From Neocallimastix lanati (nom. inval.) (taxonomy: Eukaryota; Neocallimastigomycota; Neocallimastigomycetes; Neocallimastigales; Neocallimastigaceae), in contig JACVTC010000003.1 in NCBI GenBank assembly GCA_016946835.1, forward strand, positions 2,357,501-2,421,500: a stretch of 64,000 bases of DNA, given 5' to 3'. Position numbers and translations under genes: made by a program. This document shows, piece by piece, positions 24,481-34,440 of the stretch (position 1 is the stretch's first letter; each line of letters begins with the position of its first letter). The notes under the pieces are model-generated. The model searched no databases, was not told where the DNA came from, and saw nothing but the letters and a program-made list of their open reading frames with translations.

Positions 24481-25400
24481 CGGAATTACTATCAAAATAT
24501 TATTTTTATTATTAATGCCAAAATTTTCTAAATAGGTAGTTAAAGTTTTGTTGATATACTCAGTACCATTGTCAGATTTGAAATTTTTATAATTTTATAT
24601 GAAGTAGTATTGGAAATAAACTTATGAAATTTAATAAATATGTTAGGAACATTAGATTTATTCTTGATAAGGTAGACCCAAATTTTTCTAGAGAAATCAT
24701 CAAGAAAAGTAACATAATAATTGAAATCATTATATGATGTTTCCAATTTTCCAACTACATCAAAATGAACTAGTTTCATAGGCTTTGAAGCATTATTAGG
24801 GGAAGAGTAAAATGGTTTTCTCTTTAATTTAGTGATTTTGTATTGGCGACAATTTTTATCATTATGATGTTTAGTATGCTCAATGACAAAATCTTTGATA
24901 TCATTATTATAAAAGTGTCCCAAAACGAGCATGCCACAAGTTAGTATCAGTGCTGAGAACATAATTCTTAGAAATAGTATTATTTGAAGGTATTGTATCA
25001 AACACGAATAAATTTTCATCATTCGCAAAAATATTTGCAATTCACTTATTATTTTTGTATATTTGTAAACGGTCTTTGTTATTTATGCGTTTCATTATAA
25101 TAGTGCATCCATTTTTTAATATTGAATGAGTGGAAATTAGATTGTTTTGAATATTTGAAGCGTAATAAAACATTTGATAAATATAAAATCTTTATTTTTA
25201 AATTTACCATTGTAATAACCTACATTTTCGACCTTGTCTAAATCACCATTTGGATAAATGATATTTTTATTATTTACTTTATTTAAATTGTTTAAATTAT
25301 TAATGTTATTAGTTAAATTTATACCAGTACCACTATCAATAATCCAATGTGTGGAATTATTATTATTATTTATTGTTGCATAATTACAATTTTGAATTAC
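24480..25400 (-). pseudogene. Copia protease-integrase relic (element B)
   Basis: The protease site THWIIDSGTG lies near 25327-25360. The integrase zinc part begins with LGHFYNNDIKDFVIEHTKHH at 24860-24925. The core contains MKLVHFDVVGKLETS near 24740-24785 and DDFSRKIWVYLIKNKS after it. The longest open piece is 24540-25040. Frame changes split the protease from the zinc part and destroy the end of the core, where the foreign block begins. Confidence 0.8.
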
Positions 25401-25619
25401 TGAAATATATCCTGTAAAATCAATGTATACTTCATCTTCATTTTCATTATTATTTTCAAAAAAAAAATTATTGTTATCATTATTAGATTTATCATTGTTG
25501 TTATTAATAATATTTCCAGAGTGATAATTATTTTTTGCTATTATATCTTTTATAATAATAATTTATTTTTATTATTATTATTTTTTATAATTTTTATCAT
25601 TATCATCTGATTGATTATT

Positions 25620-26534
25620 TTTTCTAATTAAAAGATTATATTTACAATGATCAGTAGAGTGACCTTTTAGTTTTGCATATATGACAATAATATTCGTTAC
25701 GAATTTTATTAGAATTATTATAATTTTTTTATTATTATTTGGTTTATTTCTATTTATACTATTGACATTTGAATCGTTTACAACAGTAGTTTTTGAGCTT
25801 AAAATTTCGGCTTTTTCAAAAAAGTTATGCCTTTTGTTTAATTCTTTAATAAGATCATCGAAAGTTTTATAACTATAAATTGGTGGTGAATTTATACCAA
25901 TTCTATCTAATTCATTTACTGCAAATAAAAGTTTAGTTTCCTCATCAAAAGGAATTCTTTTTAGTTTAATTCAAATTTAAGTTGTTTCGAAAAGATTGTT
26001 TAATTCATTAATATATTGAATATAGTCATTGTTTATTAACTTAAGATTAATAATTTTATATTCAAGAATATTTAATAGTGCTTGGCCAGATTGATAGAAA
26101 CGGTTTTTTAATCTATCAATCATACTATAAGCAGTTTTACATCCTCATAAATATTCTTGATATGATTTTTCTAAACTATTTATTATGATAGATTGAAAAG
26201 CATTGTCCAATTTTATTTGACCTCTGTTCATATATGAATATTGGATTTCTTTTTCATTATAAATATCAAAATCATTGACAATGAGATATCTCTTTAAAGG
26301 CTCATACCACTCTAAGAAATTTTCTTTATTTAATATGAAATCTTTAATTTCAAAAACAGATTTATTTAAATTTCCATAATATTTATTTATGATAATCCTT
26401 TTATCATTATATTCATAATCTTCATATGAGGAAATCGATTCATTGTCCTTATTATCAGTTGGATTCGATGAACTCGAACTCTCTTCAATATGATTATTAT
26501 TGTTATTCTTTCTTTTAGCCATTCTTTGAAACAT
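25620..26534 (-). pseudogene. Copia Gag relic (element B)
   Basis: The frame starts at ATG 26534 and stays open for 129 residues: an N/S-rich start, then KSVFEIKDFILNKENFLEWYEPLKRYL, typical of copia Gag. It then breaks up. A zinc knuckle (CHICK ... KGHSTDHC) near 25640-25680 is split by a one-base frameshift. Confidence 0.75.
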
Positions 26535-26627
26535 TAATATAAAAAAATAATTAATTATATTGTAAAAGTCATTAAAATCATTAAAACGTTTTAAAAATTA
26601 AAATTAATAATAGGTCTCTTGATATAT

Positions 26628-26638
26628 GAAACTCATAA
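26628..26638 (-). other. Half-tRNA primer-binding site, element B
   Basis: The minus strand reads AACA (LTR end), GA, then TTATGAGTTTC. The TTATGAG core is the complement of CTCATAA in the initiator-tRNA-Met anticodon loop, the half-tRNA primer of Ty5- and copia-like elements. Confidence 0.55.
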
Positions 26639-26640
26639 TC

Positions 26641-26895
26641 TGTTAAGGAGTCAGTATAAGATATATGATGTGTACACAACAAAATGTATTACTATTCATA
26701 TTATTCAATTAAATTTTATTTATTATTTATATATTAATATGATTTAATAAAGTATTTAAAAGACTCAAAATATTAATTTCATAAAAAAAATTTTTCTTTT
26801 TATATTTTACATACAAATTATTACTTAATTAAATATTATAAATATTTATAATACTTTAATATACAAAAGTTTAAATATTATGTTGAACTTTAACA
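26641..26895 (-). repeat. 5' LTR of copia element B
   Basis: This 255-bp segment is bordered on the plus strand by TGTTAAGG ... CTTTAACA, an inverted TGTTAA/TTAACA pair. It lies between the Gag leader and unrelated DNA. No partner LTR was found on the left side. Confidence 0.7.
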
Positions 26896-26915
26896 ATATA
26901 TAATAATAATAATAA

Positions 26916-26946
<31 letters not shown>

Positions 26947-27037
26947 TAATTATTAATAATTTACATATATTACAATCAAAATCTTCAAAAAATTTTTAGA
27001 AAACAACAACATTAAATTATTATATAAATAATTGATA

Positions 27038-27068
<31 letters not shown>

Positions 27069-27079
27069 TTATTAATAAT

Positions 27080-27211
27080 AATACAAAACCAGGTATTTTC
27101 TTAGGATATTCATCAAATTCTTCTGGTTATCGTGTCCTCGCCATTACCTCAAAATCAATAATTATAGTTTCATGATGCATACTTCCATGAAAGTACACTA
27201 GGCTCACTTGG
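27080..27211 (+). pseudogene. Copia integrase C-terminal fragment (element C)
   Basis: The translation NTKPGIFLGYSSNSSGYRVL followed by AITSKSIIIVS matches the same region of element B (KPGIFLGYTGDSLGYKIL). It stops at 27172 and is followed by a T-rich expansion (27218-27320) and a run of 10 G at 27356-27365. Confidence 0.8.
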
Positions 27212-27532
27212 CACATCTTTTTTTTTTTTTTTATTTTTTTTTATTTTATTTTATTTTATTTTTATTTTTTTTATTTTATTTTATTTTATTTTTTATTTTT
27301 TTTATTTTTTATTTTTTTTTTTTCATTCCTCAAATCCTTTAGATAAATAAATTGAGGGGGGGGGGTAGGCGGAACAGCACTTACAACATCAATTTAGTCA
27401 ATCTATTTATCATAATGAATTTGAAATGAATGAAAACAAACAAAATAAAAATAATCTTGAAGATAATATAGATTTGATGGATGAATACAATAATGAAAAC
27501 ATGTTAGACAATAATTCAGAAAACAAAAAAAA

Positions 27533-27751
27533 ATTAATGAAGATAATATTAATGAAGATAGAATTAATAAAGATAGAATTAATGAAGATAGAATTAATGA
27601 AGATAGAATTAATGAAGATAGAATTAATAAAGATAGAATTAATGAAGATAGAATTAATAAAGATGGAATTAATGAAGATAGGATTAATAAAGATGGAATT
27701 AATGAAGGTAGAATTAATGAAGGTAGAATGAAAGAAGATAGAATTAATAAA
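27533..27751 (+). repeat. 15-bp minisatellite, left block
   Basis: About 14 units of the type ATTAATGAAGATAGA, with AATAAAG and GAAGGTAGA variants. Two frames are open: Ile-Asn-Glu-Asp-Arg and Leu-Met-Lys-Ile-Glu. The upstream frame from 27426 (MNENKQNKNNLEDN) enters it at an A-run where one base would shift between these frames. It occupies the position of the Asn-rich linker in elements A and B. Confidence 0.9.
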
Positions 27752-27756
27752 GAGAG

Positions 27757-28068
27757 TTTTATTTTATTACTAAATTGATCAATTTCAATTTTTATTCTTT
27801 TATTCTTTAAAAATTTCTATATTTAATTTAACAACAATTATAAATTTTTTTTAATTAATTAAAATACATGTATTAATACAAGATATAATATAGTGTTACA
27901 TTATATAAACGTATTTTTTTTATTGCTATACTCCACATTATATGATATACTATTACATTATTATTAATATACTAATATTAATTATATATAAAACTAATAT
28001 TGAATATATTTAAATTATTTATTTTTTTTTACTTTATTGTTTAATAATATTAAACTTTATTTCTAACA
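27757..28068 (+). mobile_element. 312-bp insertion in minisatellite, possible solo LTR
   Basis: AT-rich non-repeat sequence splits the 15-bp array and is flanked on both sides by GAGAG (27752-27756 and 28069-28073). It begins TTTTATT and ends CTAACA, so only the right end matches the TG...CA rule. Removing it with one GAGAG restores the exact 15-base period. A GT...AG intron (27756-28069) is possible, but splicing would leave an 18-base unit. Confidence 0.55.
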
Positions 28069-28580
28069 GAGAGAATTGATGAAGATAGAATTGATAAGAT
28101 GGAATTAATAAATATAGTATTAATGAAGATAGAATTAATAAAGATAGTAAAGATAGAATTAATAAATATAGAATTAATAAAGATAGAATTAATGAAAGTA
28201 GAATTAATAAAGATAGAATTAATGAAGGTAGAATTAATGAAGGTAGAATTAATGAAGGTAGAATTAATGAAGGTAGAATTAATGAAGATAGAATTAATGA
28301 AGGTAGAATTAATGAAGATAGAACTTAAAAAGGTAGAACTTAAAAAAGATAGAATTAATAAAGATAGAATTAATGAAAGTAGAATTAATAAAGATAGAAT
28401 TAATGAAGGTAGAATTAATGAAGGTAGAATTAATGAAGGTAGAATTAATGAAGATAGAATTAATGAAGGTAGAATTAATGAAGGTAGAATTAATGAAGAT
28501 AGAATTAATTAAGATAGAATTAATTAAGATAGAATTAAAGAAGATAGAATTAACTAAGATAGAATTAATGAAGATTATAT
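28069..28580 (+). repeat. 15-bp minisatellite, right block
   Basis: About 34 units of ATTAATGAAGRTAGA (R = A or G) with local AATAAAG and CTTAAAAAGG variants. Higher-order order is visible: GAAGGTAGA units come in runs of three or four, separated by GAAGATAGA. Frame shifts within the block move it between the INEDR and LMKIE readings. Confidence 0.9.
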
Positions 28581-28599
28581 TAATGAAAATCAAAAATTA

Positions 28600-29141
28600 G
28601 CTCAAAATCAAGAGGAAATACTCGATATTTACCATAACGAGTATAAAAATCACAAAAAAATTATTTTTTGAACAAAAATGTGAAAAAAAGTTTTATTCAT
28701 AAAAATTTGAATAAAAAATTTTTTAAAAATTTCAAATTTAAGAATAAATTAAAAATTTCAAATCCTTATAATTATAAAAATTTTATCTGAATCAAACCTT
28801 AATAATTATGAGATTGTAAACCAGAAACATATTGAAAATAACATTTAAAGTAATATGAAGATGAATGAAATTTGGAAAATAGTAAAATATATGAAAATAT
28901 TAAAATTAAAGACTATAATTTCAGAAAATGAATAGGATGACGGTTTTTACTGATCTGGAAACTTTAGATAAAAGAAAATTAAGGAAAATCATAGAAAAGA
29001 ATAATAAAATTTTCTATAAGCAAGTAAGTAAAAATGATAAAATTAATAACAAAAAAACAAAAAACAAGCAAAATAGAAAAAAGGAAAAATTATCAATCGA
29101 ATGAAGAAAGAAAAATGAAGGAGAGAATACTAACATTAAAT

Positions 29142-29183
<42 letters not shown>

Positions 29184-29289
29184 AGAGGAAAACAGATTCA
29201 GATGAAAAATGAAAGACGCAAGAGAAATAGAGTTAATATTATTAATACATTAATTCCAAAGAATAATGAAGAAACTATGAATTCAGAAA
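28600..29289 (+). other. Linker region of copia element C
   Basis: This AT-rich sequence between minisatellite and RT has coding-like fragments (QEEILDIYHNEYKN near 28610) and a T-run of about 38 bases (29145-29182). It is probably the eroded integrase-RT linker. Confidence 0.5.
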
Positions 29290-29900
29290 ATGAAGATCAA
29301 TGGAAAGAATGCAATAAACCAAGAATTACAAAAATTATATGGAAATAATGTTATGAAAATTGTGGAAAACATAAAAAAAATATCCAAGAAGACATTAAAC
29401 CATTTAATGTTAAATGGATTTTTATTATTAAAGGTAATGTTATATATAAAGCAAACTGGTCATAAAAGGTTTTCGACAAATTAAAGGAATTGATTATACA
29501 TGCACCTATTCTCCTACAATAGAAATGGATAGTTTTAGATTAACAATTGCTATTACATCAATATATAAATGGGATTTAAGACAAATCAATATTAAAGCTG
29601 CATATTTGAATGCAAATCTAGATAAGAAAAATTTATGTCCAAATTCCAATCGGTGATAAAAACTTCAATTGCGGAATATTTTGATTATTAGAAAAAGCTC
29701 TCTAATACAGATCGTTGATTATTTAGTAAATATAAAAATAATAAATTATGCGTATTACTAACACTCTATGTTGATGATATATTAATTGCAGGAAAGAAAA
29801 AAGGAAAATACCAAAATTATTTCAAAGATAAAACATAAATACAAAATCTAATATAATTAAAATAAATAAAAGCTACAAAATTAATCAAAAAGATTATATT
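29290..29900 (+). pseudogene. Copia reverse transcriptase relic (element C)
   Basis: Frames give WKNAINQELQKLYGNNVMKI (29302-29360), then FNVKWIFIIKGN and VIKGFRQIKGIDYT near 29400-29500. DLRQINIKAAYLNANLDKK follows at 29570-29630 and LYVDDILIAGKK at 29765-29800. These are the conserved RT blocks in order, broken by at least two frameshifts. The QKALYGLKQ block is lost. Confidence 0.85.
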
Positions 29901-29999
29901 GAAAAAAAAAAAAGCTAACTAACTATAACATAAGCAATACTAAAATAATTAGAACACCATGCATTAATGCAAAATTAGAAGATAGAGAAAACTCTGAGA

Positions 30000-30029
<30 letters not shown>

Positions 30030-30031
<2 letters not shown>

Positions 30032-30706
30032 TGATTATAAAAGATTGATTGAATCTCTATTATATGTATCAACAAAAAACAAGACCAGATCTAGCATTTG
30101 CAATAAATCAAGCTGCAAGATTTTCTGAGTATCCAACAAAAGCTGATTTGAATGAAGGTATTCAAATAATTAAAAAAACTTAAAAGTACAAAGGACTATT
30201 CAATTCATTATAACGGAAAGAAAATTTTAAGAGTTTATTGTGACGCAGATTTCACTGGTGATGAGATTAAAAGAAGATCCACTTCAAGATATATTTTTAT
30301 ATTAGGAAATAATCCAATATCATTGAAATCAATTACTTGGAAAAATATAGTCTTATCAACCACAGAAGCCGAATACTCAAACTTGATAAAATGTACCAAA
30401 TAAGCTATATGGAAAAGAAGATTAGTAAATGAAATATTCAACCAAAATATTAAAATTAATATTAGAATAGATATAAAACCATGTAAGGATATAGCTGAAA
30501 ATGAAAACCAAAAGGGACAATGCAAATATATGGACATAAAATACATATATGTTCAAGATGAAATTATGAAAAATGAAATTAAATTTAACACTCACTGGTT
30601 CTAATTCAACGATTGCAGATCCATTAATTAAAAGTATTTCTGAACCCAAGCTTCAATACTTTACCAATTTCATCATGGAAATGTAGAAAATGCCAATGTA
30701 GGGAGA
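30030..30706 (+). pseudogene. Copia RNase H and 3' end relic (element C)
   Basis: The connection shows RLIESLLYVSTKTRPDLAFA near 30040-30105. RNase H follows with YCDADFTGDEIKRRSTSRYI near 30237-30296 and LSTTEAEYSNLIKCTK near 30353-30400. The frame ends with HGNVENANVGRMLNI at the LTR. An A-run of about 25 at 30007-30031 and several stops break it. GTAGGGAGAA (30698-30707) is the polypurine tract. Confidence 0.85.
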
Positions 30707-30707
30707 A

Positions 30708-30974
30708 TGTTAAATATCATAGTTATATGTTTAATATCATTGTACATAATACTACATTATAAAGTGTAAAATATTTTTATTCGATAATATAATGTAGTGT
30801 AACGTCGAATGTTACCAATAATGTTAGACTACTACAGAAAATAATTATAAATAACATGTAATGACATATTCTTAAATGAAGAAGGTCTTTCTTAATGTAA
30901 AAGCAATAAAATAAATAAATAAACACATAATAAAATATAAATATCATTTCTGATTTTAAGTGTTATATTTAACA
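30708..30974 (+). repeat. 3' LTR of copia element C
   Basis: This 267-bp segment directly follows the polypurine tract. It begins TGTTAAATAT and ends ATATTTAACA, a perfect 10-bp terminal inverted repeat with TG...CA ends. It is followed by AACAACAACAACAATAAT simple sequence. Confidence 0.85.
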
Positions 30975-31007
30975 ACAACAACAACAATAATTATAATAAT
31001 ATATAAT

Positions 31008-31008
31008 A

Positions 31009-31061
<53 letters not shown>

Positions 31062-31098
31062 GTAGTAGTAGTAGTAATAATAATAATAATAATAATAT
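31008..31098. repeat. (AAT)n/(AGT)n microsatellite
   Basis: AAT triplets change to five AGT triplets and back to AAT just downstream of the element C LTR. Confidence 0.9.
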
Positions 31099-31861
31099 AT
31101 ATATTGATTTAGTTATTCGTTAATATAAATTTTAAAGTTCAAAAATATAAAAATATATTATATAAAAATACATATTTTTATGAATTTGGTAAAATAAATT
31201 ATAGAGCAATAATTTATATATATTAAAATTTAAGTTATAACAAATACAAAAAACGTATATATATATATATATAAATTTTGGAAATGAGCTATAATATTAG
31301 TAGATATATTTATATAAATTACCCATTATTATTTCTAGTTTTTCCCATTATTAGAAATGAACTGAAATATTAAAAAAGAATCACAACTCCAAGGTTCTTC
31401 AAAGAATACTGATATCTCCCAAATAACATTGACTAAACGAATTATCAATAAAATAAAAAAATTCCTTACAAAAATATTTCTATATTCAACCATAAATTAT
31501 CAGCATAGGAATTAATATCAACATTAATAATTTTATTTTCTGATTGTTTAATGAGTTTTAAAATTGGCAATAGATCCTAATCAATTTGAGAATGACTTTT
31601 TTTTTTTCTTTCTTTCTTAATATTATTAAAAGAGCAGTTTGGTTATAAAAAATATATATTTTTTTTGAAACCTTGAAATTAATAAGATGAAAAGAAATGA
31701 TTTTTCTTTTTTTAAAAAAAATAGAAAGTATTATGATTACCATTACCAGTCTCATATCTAACTCTTCCAAAGAAACAAACTTTATTATAAGTTTTTTTAA
31801 TATTTAAGTTAGAGTGTTTAGTATTTGAACAGAAAACTTTGAATAGAAACATAAGAAATAG

Positions 31862-31913
<52 letters not shown>

Positions 31914-31948
31914 ATAATTAATTGAAATTTCATTTATTTATCTTATAT
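31099..31948. other. Spacer with possible minus-strand relic
   Basis: The minus strand reads KVCFFGRVRYETGNGNHN at 31730-31785 in a region slightly richer in G/C (31380-31800). This suggests eroded coding DNA, but I cannot name it. A run of 48 A follows at 31864-31911. Confidence 0.35.
31864..31911. repeat. 48-base poly-A run
   Basis: An uninterrupted A48 homopolymer, the longest in the window. Confidence 0.95.
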
Positions 31949-32096
31949 GATTAATAATTTTTATGTCAAAACAAATAGTTTATCTATTTTTTAACAAATA
32001 AATTTATTTTTTATATTTTATATCTTTCCATATTAAAATTTATTTTCCCATTATATCTTTTCATATTTTAATTTTTACTTTTTGGTTAAAATTACT
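31949..32096. repeat. Dispersed direct repeat, copy 1
   Basis: It starts GATTAATAATTTTTATGTCA and ends with TATATCTTTTCATATTTTA and a TTTACTTTTTGGTTAAAA block. A diverged copy lies 262 bp downstream. Confidence 0.75.
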
Positions 32097-32099
32097 ATT

Positions 32100-32139
<40 letters not shown>

Positions 32140-32210
32140 TAAACAATACTAAAGTATGAGTTATTTTAATAAATTAAAATTACTATTATTATTTGTCTTT
32201 ATCTTTATAA

Positions 32211-32392
32211 GATTAATAATTTTTATGTCAAAAAAATTCGTTTATCTTTAATCAGCATCTTTATTATTAAAATACTAATTTTTTAATGAATAAAATTTAT
32301 TTATTTTTTTTATATTATATCTTTCCATATTATAATCTTTTTCCCATTATATCTTTTCATATTTTACTTTTTACTTTTTGTTAAAAATTACT
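32211..32392. repeat. Dispersed direct repeat, copy 2
   Basis: It has the same start (GATTAATAATTTTTATGTCA) and end blocks as 31949-32096, with a longer middle. Confidence 0.75.
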
Positions 32393-34044
32393 TAAATTAT
32401 TTTGTTCTGTTTATTTCATAAATATATACTATTTAAACTATAATATCAAAAAATACAATCTATATTTAAAAATTAAAACTATAGCAATTTTATTTTATTT
32501 TATTTTATTTTTAATATTTTGTTATTTTATTCTTATTATTCCATGTATAGATCAAACTATCTATATAATTATAAAAAAAACATGAATTCTTATATTAATT
32601 AAAGTTTTTTTTTAGTAGTTTTTTGGTAGTTTTATTAAAAAATATTAAAAAATAATTAATATTATATTCTCACAAAAAAATTATTAATAATATCTTCTTT
32701 TTACCTTTTGAAATTAGAATTATTAATTTTTTAATAAATAAAAAAAATTTTTAAAAAATTCTTTTATTTAATAAAAAATAATTATTTATCTCTATATTAA
32801 CAATTTCAAAATTTATTAAATGAAAAAAAAAAAAAGTAAATTTAATTAAATAATACAAATATAAAGTAATAAATATAGAATGAGGATATTTTTTATCATT
32901 TAATAAAACATATATTTTATTAAATTCAAACAAAATTATTCCTATTTAGCAAAATTTTTTAAACAAAAAAAAAAATTATTTTCAATGAATAAAAAAAAAT
33001 ATAGATTATAATTTTCCCAAAAAAGTAATCTTTTCATTAAAATTTAAACATTTTATTATCCAAAAAAAAATTAATTAATTTTTTAATTAATACTTCATTA
33101 ATATTTAATTAAAATTGTTTTATTTTTCAAAAATTTATAATTTTAATTTCAAAAAAGATAAGAAATTAATTTTATATTAATTATATTAATTATTTTATAT
33201 ATTATAATATATAATAGTGTAACAATAATATATTATTTTAATATATCGTTTTAATGAAAAGTTTTATTAATTTTTATCATTTTCAAGTTTAATTTTTATT
33301 TGTTAAAAAATAATAATAATTTAATAAATAATATATAGGATTTTTTTTTTTTTTTTTTTTTAATTTAAAACTACTAATCTTTTTTAATAACTTTATTTAT
33401 TTTATTTTTATATATATGTATTTTTTTTATTAATGACTTTATTTTTTTTTTACTCAATTTTAGTTTATTAAATTTAATTTTTCTATTATAATAAAAATTC
33501 TAGATTATATTTTTGTAATTTTTAGGGTTAGGGTTATAATATATTTTAATTATATATATCATTGATAATTTTTATATATTTATATCTTTATATATATTAA
33601 TTTCAATAATATATTTATAATTTTTTTAATAATCTTTATAATTAATTAAATAAAAAGTATTAATAAAATAATATAATTTAAAAATATAGTATGATTAATG
33701 ATTCATTAGGTTTAAAAATTTACTAAATATTAAATAAGGAAATATGTAATAATAATAAATAAATCCTTATTATTATATTTATAAAATTATAATTTGGATT
33801 CATTTTATATATTTAAAAATAATTTCTATTATAATATATTAGTTGTTATTACATCATAATTATTTAAATAAAGTTTCATGAAATTATTTATATATATAAT
33901 TCTCATGGGTTATGCATTTCCCCATATTTTTATTTAAATAAATATTCTAAATTTACATATATTAATGATTTTTTTTTTTTTTTTAAAAAAAAACAATTTC
34001 AATAATTGTTTATAAATTTCATTAGCATAATATTGAATAAATAC
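32393..34044. other. AT-rich intergenic region without genes
   Basis: Almost pure A/T with many homopolymers. The only marked feature is the telomere-like motif at 33532-33546. Confidence 0.6.
33532..33546 (+). repeat. Short telomere-like motif (TTAGGG)2TTA
   Basis: TTAGGGTTAGGGTTA stands alone in DNA that is otherwise nearly G/C-free. TTAGGG is the usual fungal telomere unit. Two and a half units could be chance or a repaired break. Confidence 0.6.
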
Positions 34045-34440
34045 GGGTGTGGGGCATTTCGCCAAATTGCATTTCGCCAGATTGCATTTCGCCAATTTTT
34101 TTGAAAGCATGTGGCGTATTAAAAAAATGTGGCATTTCGCCAAATTGCAATTCGCCAAGTTGCATTTCGTCAAATTGAAAATTATTAAATAAACAAATAA
34201 ATCAATAAATAAAATTAAATATTATTAATATTCCATAAAAACAATTTTAAAAAAAATATATTTTGAATTAATATTTATTTATTTATTCATTTATTTATAT
34301 CAATACTCTACTTGTCGAAATGCAACCTGGCGAAAAGCAACTTGGGGAAATGCAACTTGGGGAAATGCAACATTTTAATACTACGCCACTTGGCGAAATG
34401 CAACCTGGCAAAATGCAATTTGGGGAAATACAACTCTCCC
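34045..34440. mobile_element. Foldback (MITE-like) element with 15-bp repeat arms
   Basis: The left arm (34045-34176) and right arm (34313-34440) are inverted copies in the same internal order. Each has GGG at the tip, then three to four units like GCATTTCGCCAAATT, then TGGCGTA-TATTAAAA-ATG, then three to four more units. The middle (34177-34312) is AT-rich and also pairs with itself, so nearly the whole element can fold. AAATAC lies just outside both ends (34039-34044, and two bases beyond 34440), a possible target duplication. Both strands read as pentapeptide repeats (GEMQL on plus, LAKCN on minus), but these frames are short and lack a gene context. Confidence 0.8.

Larger units (their letters stand above)
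27080..30974 (+). mobile_element. 5'-truncated Ty1/copia retrotransposon C
   Basis: On the plus strand this runs integrase C-terminus, low-complexity linker with 15-bp minisatellites, RT, RNase H, purine tract (30699-30707) and 3' LTR. It faces away from element B, 185 bp from B's LTR. Gag, protease and the integrase core are absent. Multiple frameshifts and stops show it is dead. Confidence 0.85.

Noticed and set aside
27756-28069. Intron (GT...AG) between the two minisatellite blocks
   Set aside because: Splicing would give an 18-base unit, whereas removing an insertion with a GAGAG duplication restores the 15-base period. The host sequence is also a dead retrotransposon.
27533-28580. CRISPR-like array
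   Set aside because: The units are contiguous 15-bp tandem repeats without spacers, in a eukaryotic retrotransposon.
31380-31800. Possible gene on the minus strand (KVCFFGRVRYETGN fragment)
   Set aside because: Only one short fragment looks protein-like, with no recognisable family and no open frame. Listed as spacer.
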